Shown here in pieces: positions 17,468 through 26,293 of a stretch of 64,000 nt of DNA (positions are counted from its first letter, which is position 1; every line of letters begins with the position of its first letter). Position numbers and translations under genes: made by a program. Below the pieces are notes generated by a model, which had not been told where the DNA came from, did no database searches, and worked only from the letters and a program-made list of their open reading frames with translations. Source of the stretch: Actinobacteria bacterium OV320 (lineage in GTDB: Bacteria; Actinomycetota; Actinomycetes; Streptomycetales; Streptomycetaceae); NCBI GenBank assembly GCA_001298545.1, contig LJCX01000031.1, forward strand, positions 1 through 64,000. Direction: 5' to 3'.

Positions 17468-19024
17468 TCAGAGGGCCTGGGGATAACTGAAGAAGCCGTT
17501 CGGGTCGTACTGCTTCTTCAGCCGGGTCAGGCGCGGCAGCGCGTCGCCGTAGTACGCCTTGCGCCAGTTCGTGAGCGTCGGGTCCGCGTAGTTCTGATAG
17601 GCCGCGCCCGAGGCGTACGGGGCCATCGCCTTGTGCGCCGTGTTCAGCCAGGACTGGGCCGCCGTCCCGGCCGTGCCGGCCCGCCATGCCCCGATGTACT
17701 GGGCCAGCATGCGCGAGCGGCGGTGGACGAACGCCGTGGCCGTCGGTGAGACCCGGTTCACCGCGCCGCCCAGCGCGGTGAGGGCGATGCTGCCCGAGCC
17801 GCCCTGCACGGACTTCATCTGCTGCAGGAGGGTCTGGATGCCCGCCGCCGAGAGCGAGACGTCGAAGAAGTCGGAGCGGGCCGCGTACGTCTCCCGGCCC
17901 AGCGCACCCTGCGGGGAACGGCCCGGCGTCGAGCCCGGCAGATGGCACTGGGCGTCGGAGGAGAACGACGAGCAGCCGGCGTAGATCTCCATCGCCGCCT
18001 CGTACGTACGACGACGGAGCGAGACGTTCGTCGCCGGGGCGCCCACCCGGTCCGCGAGGCGGTCGACCGCGTTCTGGAGCTGGCCGTAGGTGCCGATGCA
18101 GAACGCGGCCACGGAGATGGTGGGGGTGCCGCCGGTCGCGTTCGCCAGGTGCAGGGAGGACCAGATCTCGTCGGGCTGGGACGGGCCCCACTCCTGCCAG
18201 GCCTTCACCACCGCGGCCGCCTTCGACCAGGGCCAGGTGAGGTAGCCCGTCACCGCCTGGGGCGCGGGGTGGGTCTTGAACTCCAGCTCCGTGACGACGC
18301 CGAAGTTGCCGTTGCCGGCTCCGCGCAGGGCCCAGAACAGGTCCTTGTTCGTCGTCGCGTCGGCGGTGAGCTGCTTGCCGTCCGCGGTGATGATCGTGGC
18401 CCGGGTGAGGCTGTCGCAGGTCAGGCCGTAGGCGCGGGAGACGACACCGTGGCCGCCGCCCAGCACCAGACCGGAGACGCCGACCGTCGGACAGGAGCCC
18501 GCCGGGATCGTCACGCCCTTCGCGGCGAGCGCCCGGTAGACGTCGATCAGTTTCGAGCCCGCGCCGACCACGGCCGAAGTGCCGCTCGCCCGGACCCGGT
18601 TCAGCTTGGAGACGTCGACGATCAGTCGGCCGTCGCCCGAGGACCAGCCGCCGTAGGAGTGGCCGCCGTTGCGGATCGCGGCCTTGATCCTGTGGGCGCG
18701 GGCGTACGCCAGGACCGTGCGGATGTCGTCGGCGTGGGCGACGTACGCCACCGCCGCCGGCTTGAGGTTGTCGAAGCGGGTGTTGTAGAGCTGGCGGGCC
18801 GCGGCCCAGGAGGCCTCGCCGGGGCGGACCAGGGTGCCGTCCAGGTCGCGGGCGAGCGCGGTCCAGTTGGCGGGGGCGGCGACGCTGGTCGTGGTCAGGG
18901 GCGCCGTGGTGGTGTCCCCGGTGGCGGGGGCGGAGCCGTCCGCACTGCCGCCGTTCGCCTTGCACGCGGTCGCTGCCGCCGCGACGGCGGCCGTGCCGCC
19001 CGCGATGAACGTACGCCGTTCCAT
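17468..19024 (-). CDS. Exported FAD-dependent oxidase, berberine-bridge type
   Basis: This 518-residue enzyme belongs to the FAD_binding_4 plus BBE family. The signal has a Tat-like RRTFIAGG and a lipobox-like AATAC near residue 21, so it may be a Tat lipoprotein. RNGGHSYGG holds the His that usually binds FAD, and GSCPTVGVSG holds the Cys used for a second covalent bond, so bicovalent FAD is likely. The BBE tail is seen in YQNYADPTLTNW and KKQYDPNGFFSYPQ. Members oxidise sugars, alcohols or secondary metabolites; nothing nearby identifies the substrate. It has a clear ATG at 19024. Confidence 0.87.
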   Translation of the reverse strand: MERRTFIAGGTAAVAAAATACKANGGSADGSAPATGDTTTAPLTTTSVAAPANWTALARDLDGTLVRPGEASWAAARQLYNTRFDNLKPAAVAYVAHADDIRTVLAYARAHRIKAAIRNGGHSYGGWSSGDGRLIVDVSKLNRVRASGTSAVVGAGSKLIDVYRALAAKGVTIPAGSCPTVGVSGLVLGGGHGVVSRAYGLTCDSLTRATIITADGKQLTADATTNKDLFWALRGAGNGNFGVVTELEFKTHPAPQAVTGYLTWPWSKAAAVVKAWQEWGPSQPDEIWSSLHLANATGGTPTISVAAFCIGTYGQLQNAVDRLADRVGAPATNVSLRRRTYEAAMEIYAGCSSFSSDAQCHLPGSTPGRSPQGALGRETYAARSDFFDVSLSAAGIQTLLQQMKSVQGGSGSIALTALGGAVNRVSPTATAFVHRRSRMLAQYIGAWRAGTAGTAAQSWLNTAHKAMAPYASGAAYQNYADPTLTNWRKAYYGDALPRLTRLKKQYDPNGFFSYPQAL

Positions 19025-19141
19025 GTTCTTGCGCCTTCCCTCGGCCGCCCGTCGGCTGCATGCCGCCTCATGGAGCGAGACGGGGTCATGGGACCACAGG
19101 TTCCAGCGGGGTCCGGCGGTGACGGAACGGTGACGTCAGCC

Positions 19142-19306
19142 GGTCGGACGGTCCGTGTCGGTCGGTCGGTGTCGGTCGGTCGGACGGGCGGTGTCGGTCG
19201 GTAGGTCGGTCGACAGGCGTCGGGCCGAGGTGTCCGGCCGAGGTGTCGGGCCGAGGTGTCGGGCCGATCGTCGGGCCGGTAGGTGTCGGCGGTGGATGTC
19301 GGCCGG
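19142..19306. repeat. GTCGGTCGGT / GGGCCGAGGTGTC tandem repeat tract
   Basis: The tract begins as reiterated GGTCGGTGTCGGTCGG units and changes into three copies of CGGGCCGAGGTGTC-like units with small variations. It lies between the oxidase start and the 3' end of the leftward microprotein gene. It looks like slippage-expanded non-coding sequence. Confidence 0.75.
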
Positions 19307-19477
19307 TCAGCCGCCCGTGTGCAGCTCCCCGTCCGTTCTCGCCATGCTTCTCGCCCTGCGGGCCGGGCCGCGCCAGCCGCAGGTGCAGCGGGCGAGGCAG
19401 AACCTGCCCTGTTCGACGGTCGTGGTGCTGTGTTCCCCGTCGGTGCGGGGGTGGATCGATCCGTCCTGCTGCGTCAC
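19307..19477 (-). CDS. 56-residue CxCGW microprotein
   Basis: This small ORF starts with GTG at 19477 (MTQQDGSIHPRTDGEHST) and ends with TGA at 19307. Its centre reads CLARCTCGWRGPARRARS, a Cys/Trp motif that I associate with short Streptomyces proteins of unknown function. Two closely spaced Cys (CTC) with a third Cys upstream could bind a metal. No strong ribosome binding site is visible, so the start is uncertain. Codon third positions are G or C as in real genes. The function is unknown. Confidence 0.55.
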   Translation of the reverse strand: MTQQDGSIHPRTDGEHSTTTVEQGRFCLARCTCGWRGPARRARSMARTDGELHTGG

Positions 19478-19586
19478 GAAGACAACGTTACCCAGGATCG
19501 GCGGTAAACCCGCATGGCGGTCGCAGGCCTACGGACCGGCGTGACGGCGGCACTTACCCGTCGTTATTCGGAACGACAGGAAGTCC

Positions 19587-20456
19587 GTGACGGACGTACC
19601 GGTTGGGGGTGCACAGGCCATGGCGGAGCGGCGGCCCGGGCTGATGGGCGCGATGGTCCTTTCGGGGCTCGTGGCGGGGGTCTGTGCGGGGGCCGCCGGG
19701 TGTTCCGCCGGCGGGGCCGCCGCGGAGGACGGCAGGGCGGCCGACCCCGTCGAGACCTTGCACCGGGCCGCCGACACCCTCGTCGCGGCAGGCACGTCGA
19801 AGGCCAGTACGTCGATGGAGATGGCCACCGGCGGGACCCGGGTGACCATCCGGGGCCAGGGGGTGTACGACTACCGCAAGCAGCGCGGCGAGTTGAAGGT
19901 GCTGCTGCCGCAGGATCCGGCCGGGACCAGTGAGCACCGCCCCATCACCGAACTCCTCGCGCCCGGAGCCCTGTTCATGAAGAACCGGGGAGCCGGGGTG
20001 CCGGACGACAAGTGGGTGCGGGTGGAGACGGCGGCCCTGTCCGACGGGAACCTGGTGACCGGCGGGGCCACCGATCCGTTCGCCGCCGCCGAGGTACTGC
20101 GGGGGACGCGTACGGCGACGTACGTGGGGAGGACCGAGGTGGCCGGGACGGCGGTGCGGCACTACCGCGGGACCGCCGATCTGGCGATGGCCGCCGACGA
20201 CGCCTCGGCGGGCGGACGGGACGCGCTGCGCGCGGCGGCGAAAGGGTTCGCCACGGCGCGGGTGCCGTTCGACGTCTACCTCGACGACGAGGGGCGCATC
20301 CGTAAGGTCCGGCACCGGTTCAGCTTTGTGAACGGGCAGCGGAAGGAGGCCGTCGCGGTGGCCTCCACGACCCTGTTGTACGACTTCGGGGCGCCCGTCG
20401 AGGTGCGGCTGCCGGCCGCCGACGACATCTACGCGGGCCGGATCGCGGAGGAATGA
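19587..20456 (+). CDS. Lipoprotein, LppX/LprG-like
   Basis: This 289-residue protein has a hydrophobic N-terminal segment ending in a lipobox-like AGAAGC (Cys near residue 39), so it is probably a lipoprotein. The mature part starts with VETLHRAADTLVAAGTSKAS and continues with strands such as VRHYRGTADLAM and FDVYLDDEGRIRKV. That pattern resembles the actinobacterial LppX/LprG-like lipid-binding fold and the related DUF1396 lipoproteins. The GTG at 19587 has AGGAAG five nt upstream; an ATG at 19620 would give a shorter signal peptide. Function is inferred at fold level only. Confidence 0.7.
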   Translation: MTDVPVGGAQAMAERRPGLMGAMVLSGLVAGVCAGAAGCSAGGAAAEDGRAADPVETLHRAADTLVAAGTSKASTSMEMATGGTRVTIRGQGVYDYRKQRGELKVLLPQDPAGTSEHRPITELLAPGALFMKNRGAGVPDDKWVRVETAALSDGNLVTGGATDPFAAAEVLRGTRTATYVGRTEVAGTAVRHYRGTADLAMAADDASAGGRDALRAAAKGFATARVPFDVYLDDEGRIRKVRHRFSFVNGQRKEAVAVASTTLLYDFGAPVEVRLPAADDIYAGRIAEE

Positions 20457-20607
20457 GCCTGTGCCGGTGCGCGATGAGCCGGTGCCGGGCGGGCTCGGGC
20501 GAACATTTTCGGCCACCGGGTGGACACAAGGACTAGCCCGTCCGTGCCATGCGCGCGGTGTATAGCCCTCCCTACTCTAGGAAGTCGGTGACGGCAGGGA
20601 CGAGGTG

Positions 20608-20778
20608 ATGCGCGTGGCTCCGGGCGGCGGTACGGCAGTTCAGGACCACGAGGCCCTCGCCGAGATCGAGCTGTGCGGGGAGCTGATCATCGCCGCCTCG
20701 GCGGCCGGGGAGGAACGGCTCAGCCTCGAGAGCATCGACCGGGTGCTGCGGGTGGGGGAGGAACGGGCCGGGGGATGA
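20608..20778 (+). CDS. 56-residue acidic microprotein
   Basis: This short ORF runs from ATG 20608 (an in-frame GTG precedes it at 20605) to TGA. It reads MRVAPGGGTAVQDHEALAEI, then a helical stretch ELCGELIIAASAAGEERLS and SIDRVLRVGEERAGG. AGGGA lies seven nt before the ATG, and TATAGC/TACTCT boxes near 20555-20578 could serve as promoter elements. I recall similar short conserved proteins in other Streptomyces but cannot name a function. It may be transcribed apart from the lipoprotein gene, 150 nt upstream. Confidence 0.6.
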   Translation: MRVAPGGGTAVQDHEALAEIELCGELIIAASAAGEERLSLESIDRVLRVGEERAGG

Positions 20779-20931
20779 GCCCGGAGGTGAGGCTGGTGAG
20801 CCCGGGCGGTGAGCCCGGGGGCGGCGGCCGGTGCCGGATTCAAGAGAGGTTCCGGGAGAGTTCCGGGACGGGCGCGGCTCTGTGACCGGGAGCGGTTCCG
20901 GGGCGGGGGCAGGACCTGGCGCGGGGCCTGA

Positions 20932-21306
20932 TCAGGTGCGCAGCAGGCGGCCGATGGCCTTGGTCGCCTCTTCCACCTTCGCGTCGATCTCGTCGCCGCC
21001 GCGCAGCGCCGCGTCGGCGACGCAGTGGCGCAGGTGCTCCTCCAGGAGCTGGAGCGCGAACGACTGCAGGGCCTTGGTGGAGGCGGACACCTGGGTGAGT
21101 ATGTCGATGCAGTAGGTGTCCTCGTCGACCATGCGCTGGAGGCCGCGGATCTGGCCCTCGATGCGGCGCAGGCGTTTGAGGTGCTCGTCCTTCTGCTTGT
21201 GGTAGCCGTGGACGGTCCCGGGCGCGTGGTCCGCTTCGGCGCCGGGGCCGGCGGTGGGATCGGCGGTGGGATCGGCGGTGGGTTCGCCGGCCTGTGTGGT
21301 CGTCAT
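20932..21306 (-). CDS. csoR: CsoR copper-sensing repressor
   Basis: This 124-residue repressor belongs to the CsoR/RcnR (DUF156) family, all-helical tetramers that bind Cu(I) and release DNA. The metal site Cys-His-Cys is visible as DTYCIDIL and EEHLRHCV. The N-terminus is extended by Thr/Asp/Pro repeats (ADPTADPTAG) before the helical core HKQKDEHLKRLRRIEGQIRG. The second of two adjacent ATGs (21306) is chosen because GGAGG is five nt upstream. A matching operator lies 29 nt upstream of the start, so the gene is probably autoregulated. Copper efflux genes are not adjacent. From memory, S. coelicolor CsoR is at a similar chromosomal place. Confidence 0.9.
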   Translation of the reverse strand: MTTTQAGEPTADPTADPTAGPGAEADHAPGTVHGYHKQKDEHLKRLRRIEGQIRGLQRMVDEDTYCIDILTQVSASTKALQSFALQLLEEHLRHCVADAALRGGDEIDAKVEEATKAIGRLLRT

Positions 21307-21334
21307 CATGTCCTCCAGCGCTCCGGCTCCGCAC

Positions 21335-21355
21335 ATATACCCCTACTGGGTATAT
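21335..21355. promoter_or_regulatory. CsoR operator
   Basis: The perfect inverted repeat ATATACCC-CTACT-GGGTATAT sits just upstream of csoR. CsoR sites have the form TACCC-N-GGGTA. A further half-site GGGTATAC lies near 21373. Repression of csoR itself, and perhaps of divergent transcription, is expected. Confidence 0.8.
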
Positions 21356-21536
21356 CGTACCGAACTTCCTTGGGTATACGGCCCGAGCAGGGACTTCGCC
21401 GGCCGCTCACCGGTCGGTCGCCCCCCTCCCGGTCGCTCTGTCCGATGGGCGACACTGGTGGACGGCCCATTAGCCGTGGCCGGATGATGCGCCTAGCATC
21501 AGCCTGACCGAAACCGATGCATCCTGAGGACCCCAC

Positions 21537-22157
21537 GTGCGCTTTCGTCTGACCCCCAGGGAGACGAGCTTCTACGACATGTTCGCCGCATCCGCGGACA
21601 ACATCGTCACGGGCTCGAAACTCCTGATGGAACTGCTCGGGGCGGACCCCGCCGGCCGGGCCGAGATCGCAGAGCGTATGCGGGCCGCGGAACACGCAGG
21701 TGACGACGCCACCCATGCGATCTTCCACCAGCTGAACTCCTCGTTCATCACGCCCTTCGACCGCGAGGACATCTACAACCTCGCGTCCTCCCTCGACGAC
21801 ATCATGGACTTCATGGAGGAGGCCGTCGACCTGGTCGTCCTCTACAACGTCGAGGAACTGCCCAAGGGCGTCGAGCAGCAGATCGAGGTGCTGTCGCGGG
21901 CGGCCGAGCTCACGGCCGAGGCCATGCCGAACCTGCGGACCATGGAGAACCTCACCGAGTACTGGATCGAGGTCAACCGGCTCGAGAACCAGGCCGACCA
22001 GATCCACCGCAAGCTGCTCGCGCATCTCTTCAACGGCAAGTACGAGGCCATCGAGGTGCTCAAGCTGAAGCAGATCGTGGATGTGCTGGAGGAGGCCGCC
22101 GACGCCTTCGAGCACGTGGCCAACACGGTGGAGACCATCGCGGTCAAGGAGTCCTGA
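21537..22157 (+). CDS. DUF47 PhoU-like Pit accessory protein
   Basis: This 206-residue all-helical protein matches the DUF47/YkaA family, distant relatives of PhoU usually paired with Pit transporters. Features are the start FRLTPRETSFYDMFAASADN, the acidic metal-binding-like motifs DDATHAIFHQLN and DREDIYNLASSLDDIMDFMEE, and NRLENQADQIHRKLL. It probably modulates phosphate uptake by the transporter encoded 7 nt downstream. The GTG at 21537 has GAGGA about seven nt before it. No PHO box was seen upstream. Confidence 0.9.
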   Translation: MRFRLTPRETSFYDMFAASADNIVTGSKLLMELLGADPAGRAEIAERMRAAEHAGDDATHAIFHQLNSSFITPFDREDIYNLASSLDDIMDFMEEAVDLVVLYNVEELPKGVEQQIEVLSRAAELTAEAMPNLRTMENLTEYWIEVNRLENQADQIHRKLLAHLFNGKYEAIEVLKLKQIVDVLEEAADAFEHVANTVETIAVKES

Positions 22158-22164
22158 GCCCTTA

Positions 22165-23163
22165 ATGGACACCTTTGCTCTGATCGTGACCATCGGCGTC
22201 GCGCTCGGATTCACTTACACGAACGGTTTTCACGACTCCGCGAACGCCATTGCCACGTCCGTTTCGACCCGGGCGCTGACGCCTCGGGCGGCGCTGGCCA
22301 TGGCGGCGGTGATGAACCTCGCCGGCGCGTTCCTCGGAAGTGGTGTCGCGCACACCGTCAGCAAGGGGCTGATCGAGACGCCCGACGGGTCGAAGGGGAT
22401 GGGGATCCTCTTCGCCGCGCTGGTCGGGGCGATCGTCTGGAACCTGGTCACCTGGTACTTCGGGCTGCCTTCGTCGTCCTCGCACGCGTTGTTCGGCGGC
22501 ATGGTGGGCGCGGCGCTCGCCGGTGGTACGGAGGTCATCTGGTCCGGCGTCCTCGACAAGGTCGTCATCCCGATGTTCGTCTCACCGGTGGTGGGGCTTG
22601 TCGTCGGTTATCTGGTGATGACGGCCATTCTGTGGATGTTCCGCCGGTCCAACCCGCACAAGGCCAAGCGGGGTTTCCGGATCGCCCAGACGGTCTCGGC
22701 CGCGGGTATGGCGCTGGGGCATGGTCTCCAGGACGCGCAGAAGACGATGGGCATCGTGGTGATGGCGCTCGTCATCGGCGATGTGCAGGGGGCCGACGAT
22801 CCGATTCCGGTGTGGGTGAAGATCGCTTGTGCGGTGATGCTTTCGCTGGGGACGTATGCGGGTGGGTGGCGCATCATGCGGACTCTCGGGCGGAAGATCA
22901 TCGAGCTTGATCCGCCGCAGGGGTTCGCCGCGGAGACGACCGGGGCGTCGATCATGTTCACGACGGCGTTTCTGTTCAAGGCGCCGATCTCGACCACGCA
23001 TGTGATCACTTCGGCGATCATGGGTGTCGGGGCGACGAAGCGGATCAATGCCGTGCGGTGGGGTGTCGCCAAGAACATTGTTCTCGGGTGGTTCATCACG
23101 ATGCCGGCGGCGGGGTTTGTAGCTGCGTGCGCGTTCTGGGTTGTGAACGTGGCGTTCCTGTAG
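22165..23163 (+). CDS. pit: Low-affinity inorganic phosphate transporter Pit
   Basis: This 332-residue inner-membrane transporter belongs to the PiT family and takes up metal-phosphate by ion symport. The duplicated PiT signatures are present: TNGFHDSANAIATSVSTRAL near residue 19 and GHGLQDAQKTMG near 188, plus FGLPSSSSHALFGG and KAPISTTHVITSAIMG. About ten membrane helices are visible. It follows the DUF47 gene by 7 nt in one operon and ends before a strong bidirectional terminator facing the pst operon. It matches what I remember as pitH1 of S. coelicolor. Confidence 0.93.
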   Translation: MDTFALIVTIGVALGFTYTNGFHDSANAIATSVSTRALTPRAALAMAAVMNLAGAFLGSGVAHTVSKGLIETPDGSKGMGILFAALVGAIVWNLVTWYFGLPSSSSHALFGGMVGAALAGGTEVIWSGVLDKVVIPMFVSPVVGLVVGYLVMTAILWMFRRSNPHKAKRGFRIAQTVSAAGMALGHGLQDAQKTMGIVVMALVIGDVQGADDPIPVWVKIACAVMLSLGTYAGGWRIMRTLGRKIIELDPPQGFAAETTGASIMFTTAFLFKAPISTTHVITSAIMGVGATKRINAVRWGVAKNIVLGWFITMPAAGFVAACAFWVVNVAFL

Positions 23164-23276
23164 GGGGTGCTTGCCCACCCGGGCTCCGCCCTCGCACCCC
23201 TGCGGGGCTCCGCCCTCGCACCCGTGGGCACCGCCCCACCCCCGTGGGCTCCGCCCCACCGCCGGAGGCACACGTA

Positions 23277-23304
23277 GGCCCGCCCCCCAGCCGGGGGGCG
23301 GGCC
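23277..23304. terminator. Bidirectional terminator between pit and pstB
   Basis: A 12-bp perfect GC stem (arms 23277-23288 and 23293-23304, GGCCCGCCCCCC with GGGGGGCGGGCC) with a 4-nt loop is followed by CTTTGTG. It lies between convergent operons. Upstream, at 23170-23260, several GGGCTCCGCCC-type repeats add further secondary structure. Confidence 0.88.
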
Positions 23305-23368
23305 CTTTGTGTCCTCGCGGTGGCACCGCCATGCAGCACCGCGAGGGGTCGGGGGTGGCGGGGGTGGG

Positions 23369-24145
23369 TCAGCCGAAGCGGCCCGAGATGTAGTCCTCTG
23401 TTGCCTGGACCGACGGGTTGGAGAAGATGCGCTCCGTGTCGTCGATCTCGATCAGCTTGCCGGGCTGGCCGACGGCGGACAGGTTGAAGAAGGCCGTGCG
23501 GTCGGAGACGCGCGCCGCCTGCTGCATGTTGTGCGTCACGATGACGATCGTGAAGCGTTCCTTGAGTTCGCCGATCAGGTCCTCGATCGCCAGGGTGGAG
23601 ATGGGGTCCAGGGCCGAGCAGGGCTCGTCCATCAGGAGGACCTTCGGTTCCACGGCTATGGCGCGGGCGATGCAGAGCCGCTGCTGCTGGCCGCCGGACA
23701 GGCCCGAGCCGGGCTTGTTGAGGCGGTCCTTGACCTCGTTCCAGAGGTTGGCGCCCTTGAGGGACTTCTCGACGACGTCCGCCAGTTCGGACTTCTTGTA
23801 GCTGCCGTTCAGGCGCAGGCCCGCGGCCACGTTGTCGAAGATCGACATGGTGGGGAACGGGTTCGGGCGCTGGAAGACCATGCCGACCTCGCGGCGGACC
23901 GAGACGGGGTCGATGCCCGCGGCGTACAGGTCCTCGTCGTCCAGGAGCACCTTGCCCTCGACCCGGCCGCCCGAGGTCACCTCGTGCATCCGGTTCAGCG
24001 TGCGCAGGAACGTCGACTTGCCGCAGCCGGAGGGGCCGATGAAGGCCGTCACCGAGCGCGGTTCGACCGTCATCGAGATGTCCTCGATCGCCTTGTGGGA
24101 TCCGTAGTAGGCGGTCAGACCGCTTACGTCGATTCGCTTCGCCAT
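23369..24145 (-). CDS. pstB: Phosphate ABC transporter ATPase PstB
   Basis: This 258-residue cytoplasmic ATPase drives the high-affinity phosphate importer PstSCAB. Walker A is GPSGCGKST, the signature is LSGGQQQR, Walker B is VLLMDEPCSALDP, and the H-loop is IVTHNMQQAARVSD. The PstB-typical features FLRTLNRMHE and FQRPNPFPTMSIFDNVAAG are present. It is the last gene of the leftward pst operon, 67 nt after pstA. The ATG at 24145 has an unusually A-rich leader (AGAAAAAATG) and only a weak ribosome binding site. Confidence 0.97.
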   Translation of the reverse strand: MAKRIDVSGLTAYYGSHKAIEDISMTVEPRSVTAFIGPSGCGKSTFLRTLNRMHEVTSGGRVEGKVLLDDEDLYAAGIDPVSVRREVGMVFQRPNPFPTMSIFDNVAAGLRLNGSYKKSELADVVEKSLKGANLWNEVKDRLNKPGSGLSGGQQQRLCIARAIAVEPKVLLMDEPCSALDPISTLAIEDLIGELKERFTIVIVTHNMQQAARVSDRTAFFNLSAVGQPGKLIEIDDTERIFSNPSVQATEDYISGRFG

Positions 24146-24212
24146 TTTTTCTACTTCACTTCCAGTCGGTCGCTGAGGGGGCCCGTGCGCGGCGGTGGCC
24201 GCGGATCGCTGT

Positions 24213-25277
24213 TCAGCGACCGGTCTTCGGGGCCTTCCAGCGGGCGATGCCGCGGGCCACCATGTTGAGGATCATCACGAAGGCGATCAGGGTGAGCGAC
24301 GCCGCCCAGGCGCGGTCGTAGGCCGCTGTCGAACCCGCGCTCTGTGAGTACTGCTGGTAGATGTACAGCGGGAGCGACGCCTGCGCACCCTCGAAGGGGT
24401 TGGCGTTGATGAACGGGTTTCCGAAGACGAGGAGGAGCACCGGCGCCGTTTCGCCCGCGATACGGGCGATCGCCAGCATCACGCCCGTGATGATGCCGCC
24501 GATCGAGGTCGGGACTACCACCTTCAGGATCGTGCGCCACTTCGGGACGCCCAGGGCGAGGGACGCCTCACGCAGCTCGTTCGGGACCAGCTTCAGCATT
24601 TCCTCTGTTGAGCGTACGACGACCGGCATCATCAGGATCGCCAGGGCGAGGGAGCCCGCGAAGCCGAAGGGCTGCATGTCGAGCATCAGCATCAGGCTGA
24701 GGATGAACAGGCCCGCGACGATCGACGGGATGCCGGTCATGACGTCGACGAAGAACGTGACCGACTTCGCCAGGCCGCCCCGGCCGTACTCCACCAGGTA
24801 GATCGCCGTCAGGATGCCGATCGGGGCACCGATCGCGGTCGCCAGGCCCACCTGCTCCAGGCTGCCGAGGATCGCGTGGTAGATACCGCCGCCGGCCTCG
24901 CTGTCCGCCACCACGCCCATCGAGTGGGTGAGGAAGTAGACGTCCAGGACCTTCACGCCGCGCTGGATCGTCGTCCACAGGAGGGAGACCAGCGGGACCA
25001 CGGCCAGGAGGAACGCCACCCAGACCAGGCTCGTCGCCACCCGGTCCTTCGCCTGGCGGCGGCCCTCCACCTTCGCGGCGATGCCGAAGGTGCCGAGGAT
25101 GAAGAGGATGCCGGCGATCAGGCCCCACTGGACCTTGCTGTCCAGGCCGCCGGCGAGGCCGATGACGAGCGCGAGGGCGAGCGAGCCGGCTGCGATGGCC
25201 CAGGGGGACCACCGCGGGAGGCTGGCGCCTTGAAGCGTGCTCGGGGACTTGTCGGCTACTGCTGCTGCGTGGCTCAT
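24213..25277 (-). CDS. pstA: Phosphate ABC transporter permease PstA
   Basis: This 354-residue permease has the six-helix PstA core, with the EAA loop ELREASLALGVPKWRTILKVV and AIARIAGETAPVLLL. It also has two extra N-terminal membrane segments (about 28-47 and 52-68), making it longer than enterobacterial PstA. It pairs with PstC to form the phosphate channel. Its ATG overlaps the pstC stop as ATGA, so the two are translationally coupled. Confidence 0.95.
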   Translation of the reverse strand: MSHAAAVADKSPSTLQGASLPRWSPWAIAAGSLALALVIGLAGGLDSKVQWGLIAGILFILGTFGIAAKVEGRRQAKDRVATSLVWVAFLLAVVPLVSLLWTTIQRGVKVLDVYFLTHSMGVVADSEAGGGIYHAILGSLEQVGLATAIGAPIGILTAIYLVEYGRGGLAKSVTFFVDVMTGIPSIVAGLFILSLMLMLDMQPFGFAGSLALAILMMPVVVRSTEEMLKLVPNELREASLALGVPKWRTILKVVVPTSIGGIITGVMLAIARIAGETAPVLLLVFGNPFINANPFEGAQASLPLYIYQQYSQSAGSTAAYDRAWAASLTLIAFVMILNMVARGIARWKAPKTGR

Positions 25278-26293
25278 GCGTTGGCCCCCGAGTACTCACT
25301 GCGGCGGGCGATGATCATGCGTGCCGCGCCGTTGACCAGCAGGGTGATGACGAACAGGACCAGACCGGAGGCGATGAGCGCGTCCCGGCCGAACTCGGTC
25401 GCCTCGTTGAACTTGCTGGCGATGTTCTGGGCGAAGGTGCCGCCGCCGGGGTTGAGGAGGCTGGCGTGGATGTCGAAGTCGGGGGAGAGGACGGTGGCCA
25501 CCGCCATCGTCTCGCCCAGCGCGCGGCCGAGGCCGAGCATCGAGGCCGAGATGACTCCGGAGCGGCCGAAGGGGATCACCGACATGCGGATGACCTCCCA
25601 GCGGGTGGCGCCCAGCGCCAGGGCCGCCTCCTCGTGCATCTGCGGGACCTGGCGGAAGACCTCACGGCTGACGTTGGTGATGACCGGGAGGATCATCACG
25701 GCCAGCAGGATGCCCACCGTGAGCATCGAGCGCGGGGCGCCGTCGTCCCAGGAGAAGACGCCGGTCCAGCCCAGGTAGTCGTTCAGCCAGCCGAACAGGC
25801 CGTCCATGTGCGGTACGAGGACCAGGGCGCCCCAGAGGCCGTACACGATGGACGGGACGGCGGCGAGCAGGTCGATCACGTACGCGACGGGGCCGCTCAT
25901 GCGGCGCGGGGCGTAGTGCGTGATGAAGAGGGCGATCGCGACGGCGATCGGGACCGCGATGACCATCGCGATGATCGACGAGACCACCGTGCCGAAGGCC
26001 AGGACCGCGATGCCGAACTTCGGCGGGAGGAGGCTGGTGTTCCACTCGAAGGTGGTCAGGAAGTTGGCGTCGTCCTTGCTGATGGCGAGGTACGCCCGGT
26101 AGGTGAGGAAGACCGCGATCGCGGCCATGATCACCAACAGGAAGATGCCCGAGCCGCGGGACAGGGCGAGGAAGATCCGGTCACCGGGTCGGGTGGCACC
26201 GCGCGCCGCGCGCTTCTGCTCGGCGGTCACGGCAGGCGGGGCGGCAGGGGGCGGGGTGTCGTCCGTGTCTGTGTTCTGTGTCGATATGTCCAT
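25274..26293 (-). CDS. pstC: Phosphate ABC transporter permease PstC
   Basis: This 339-residue permease has a Pro/Thr-rich cytoplasmic N-terminus and six membrane helices. The EAA loop is QMHEEAALALGATRWEVIRM, followed by GLGRALGETMAVATVL. The ATG at 26293 has GGAGA five nt upstream; the longer in-frame reading is Arg/Pro-rich non-coding sequence. The gene lies 142 nt downstream of pstS, beyond a long hairpin, and overlaps pstA by 4 nt. Confidence 0.95.
   Translation of the reverse strand: MDISTQNTDTDDTPPPAAPPAVTAEQKRAARGATRPGDRIFLALSRGSGIFLLVIMAAIAVFLTYRAYLAISKDDANFLTTFEWNTSLLPPKFGIAVLAFGTVVSSIIAMVIAVPIAVAIALFITHYAPRRMSGPVAYVIDLLAAVPSIVYGLWGALVLVPHMDGLFGWLNDYLGWTGVFSWDDGAPRSMLTVGILLAVMILPVITNVSREVFRQVPQMHEEAALALGATRWEVIRMSVIPFGRSGVISASMLGLGRALGETMAVATVLSPDFDIHASLLNPGGGTFAQNIASKFNEATEFGRDALIASGLVLFVITLLVNGAARMIIARRSEYSGANA

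Noticed and set aside
19142..19306. Coding region within the GTCGG repeat tract
   Set aside because: Open frames there encode only Val/Gly/Arg/Ser repeats produced by the reiterated DNA.
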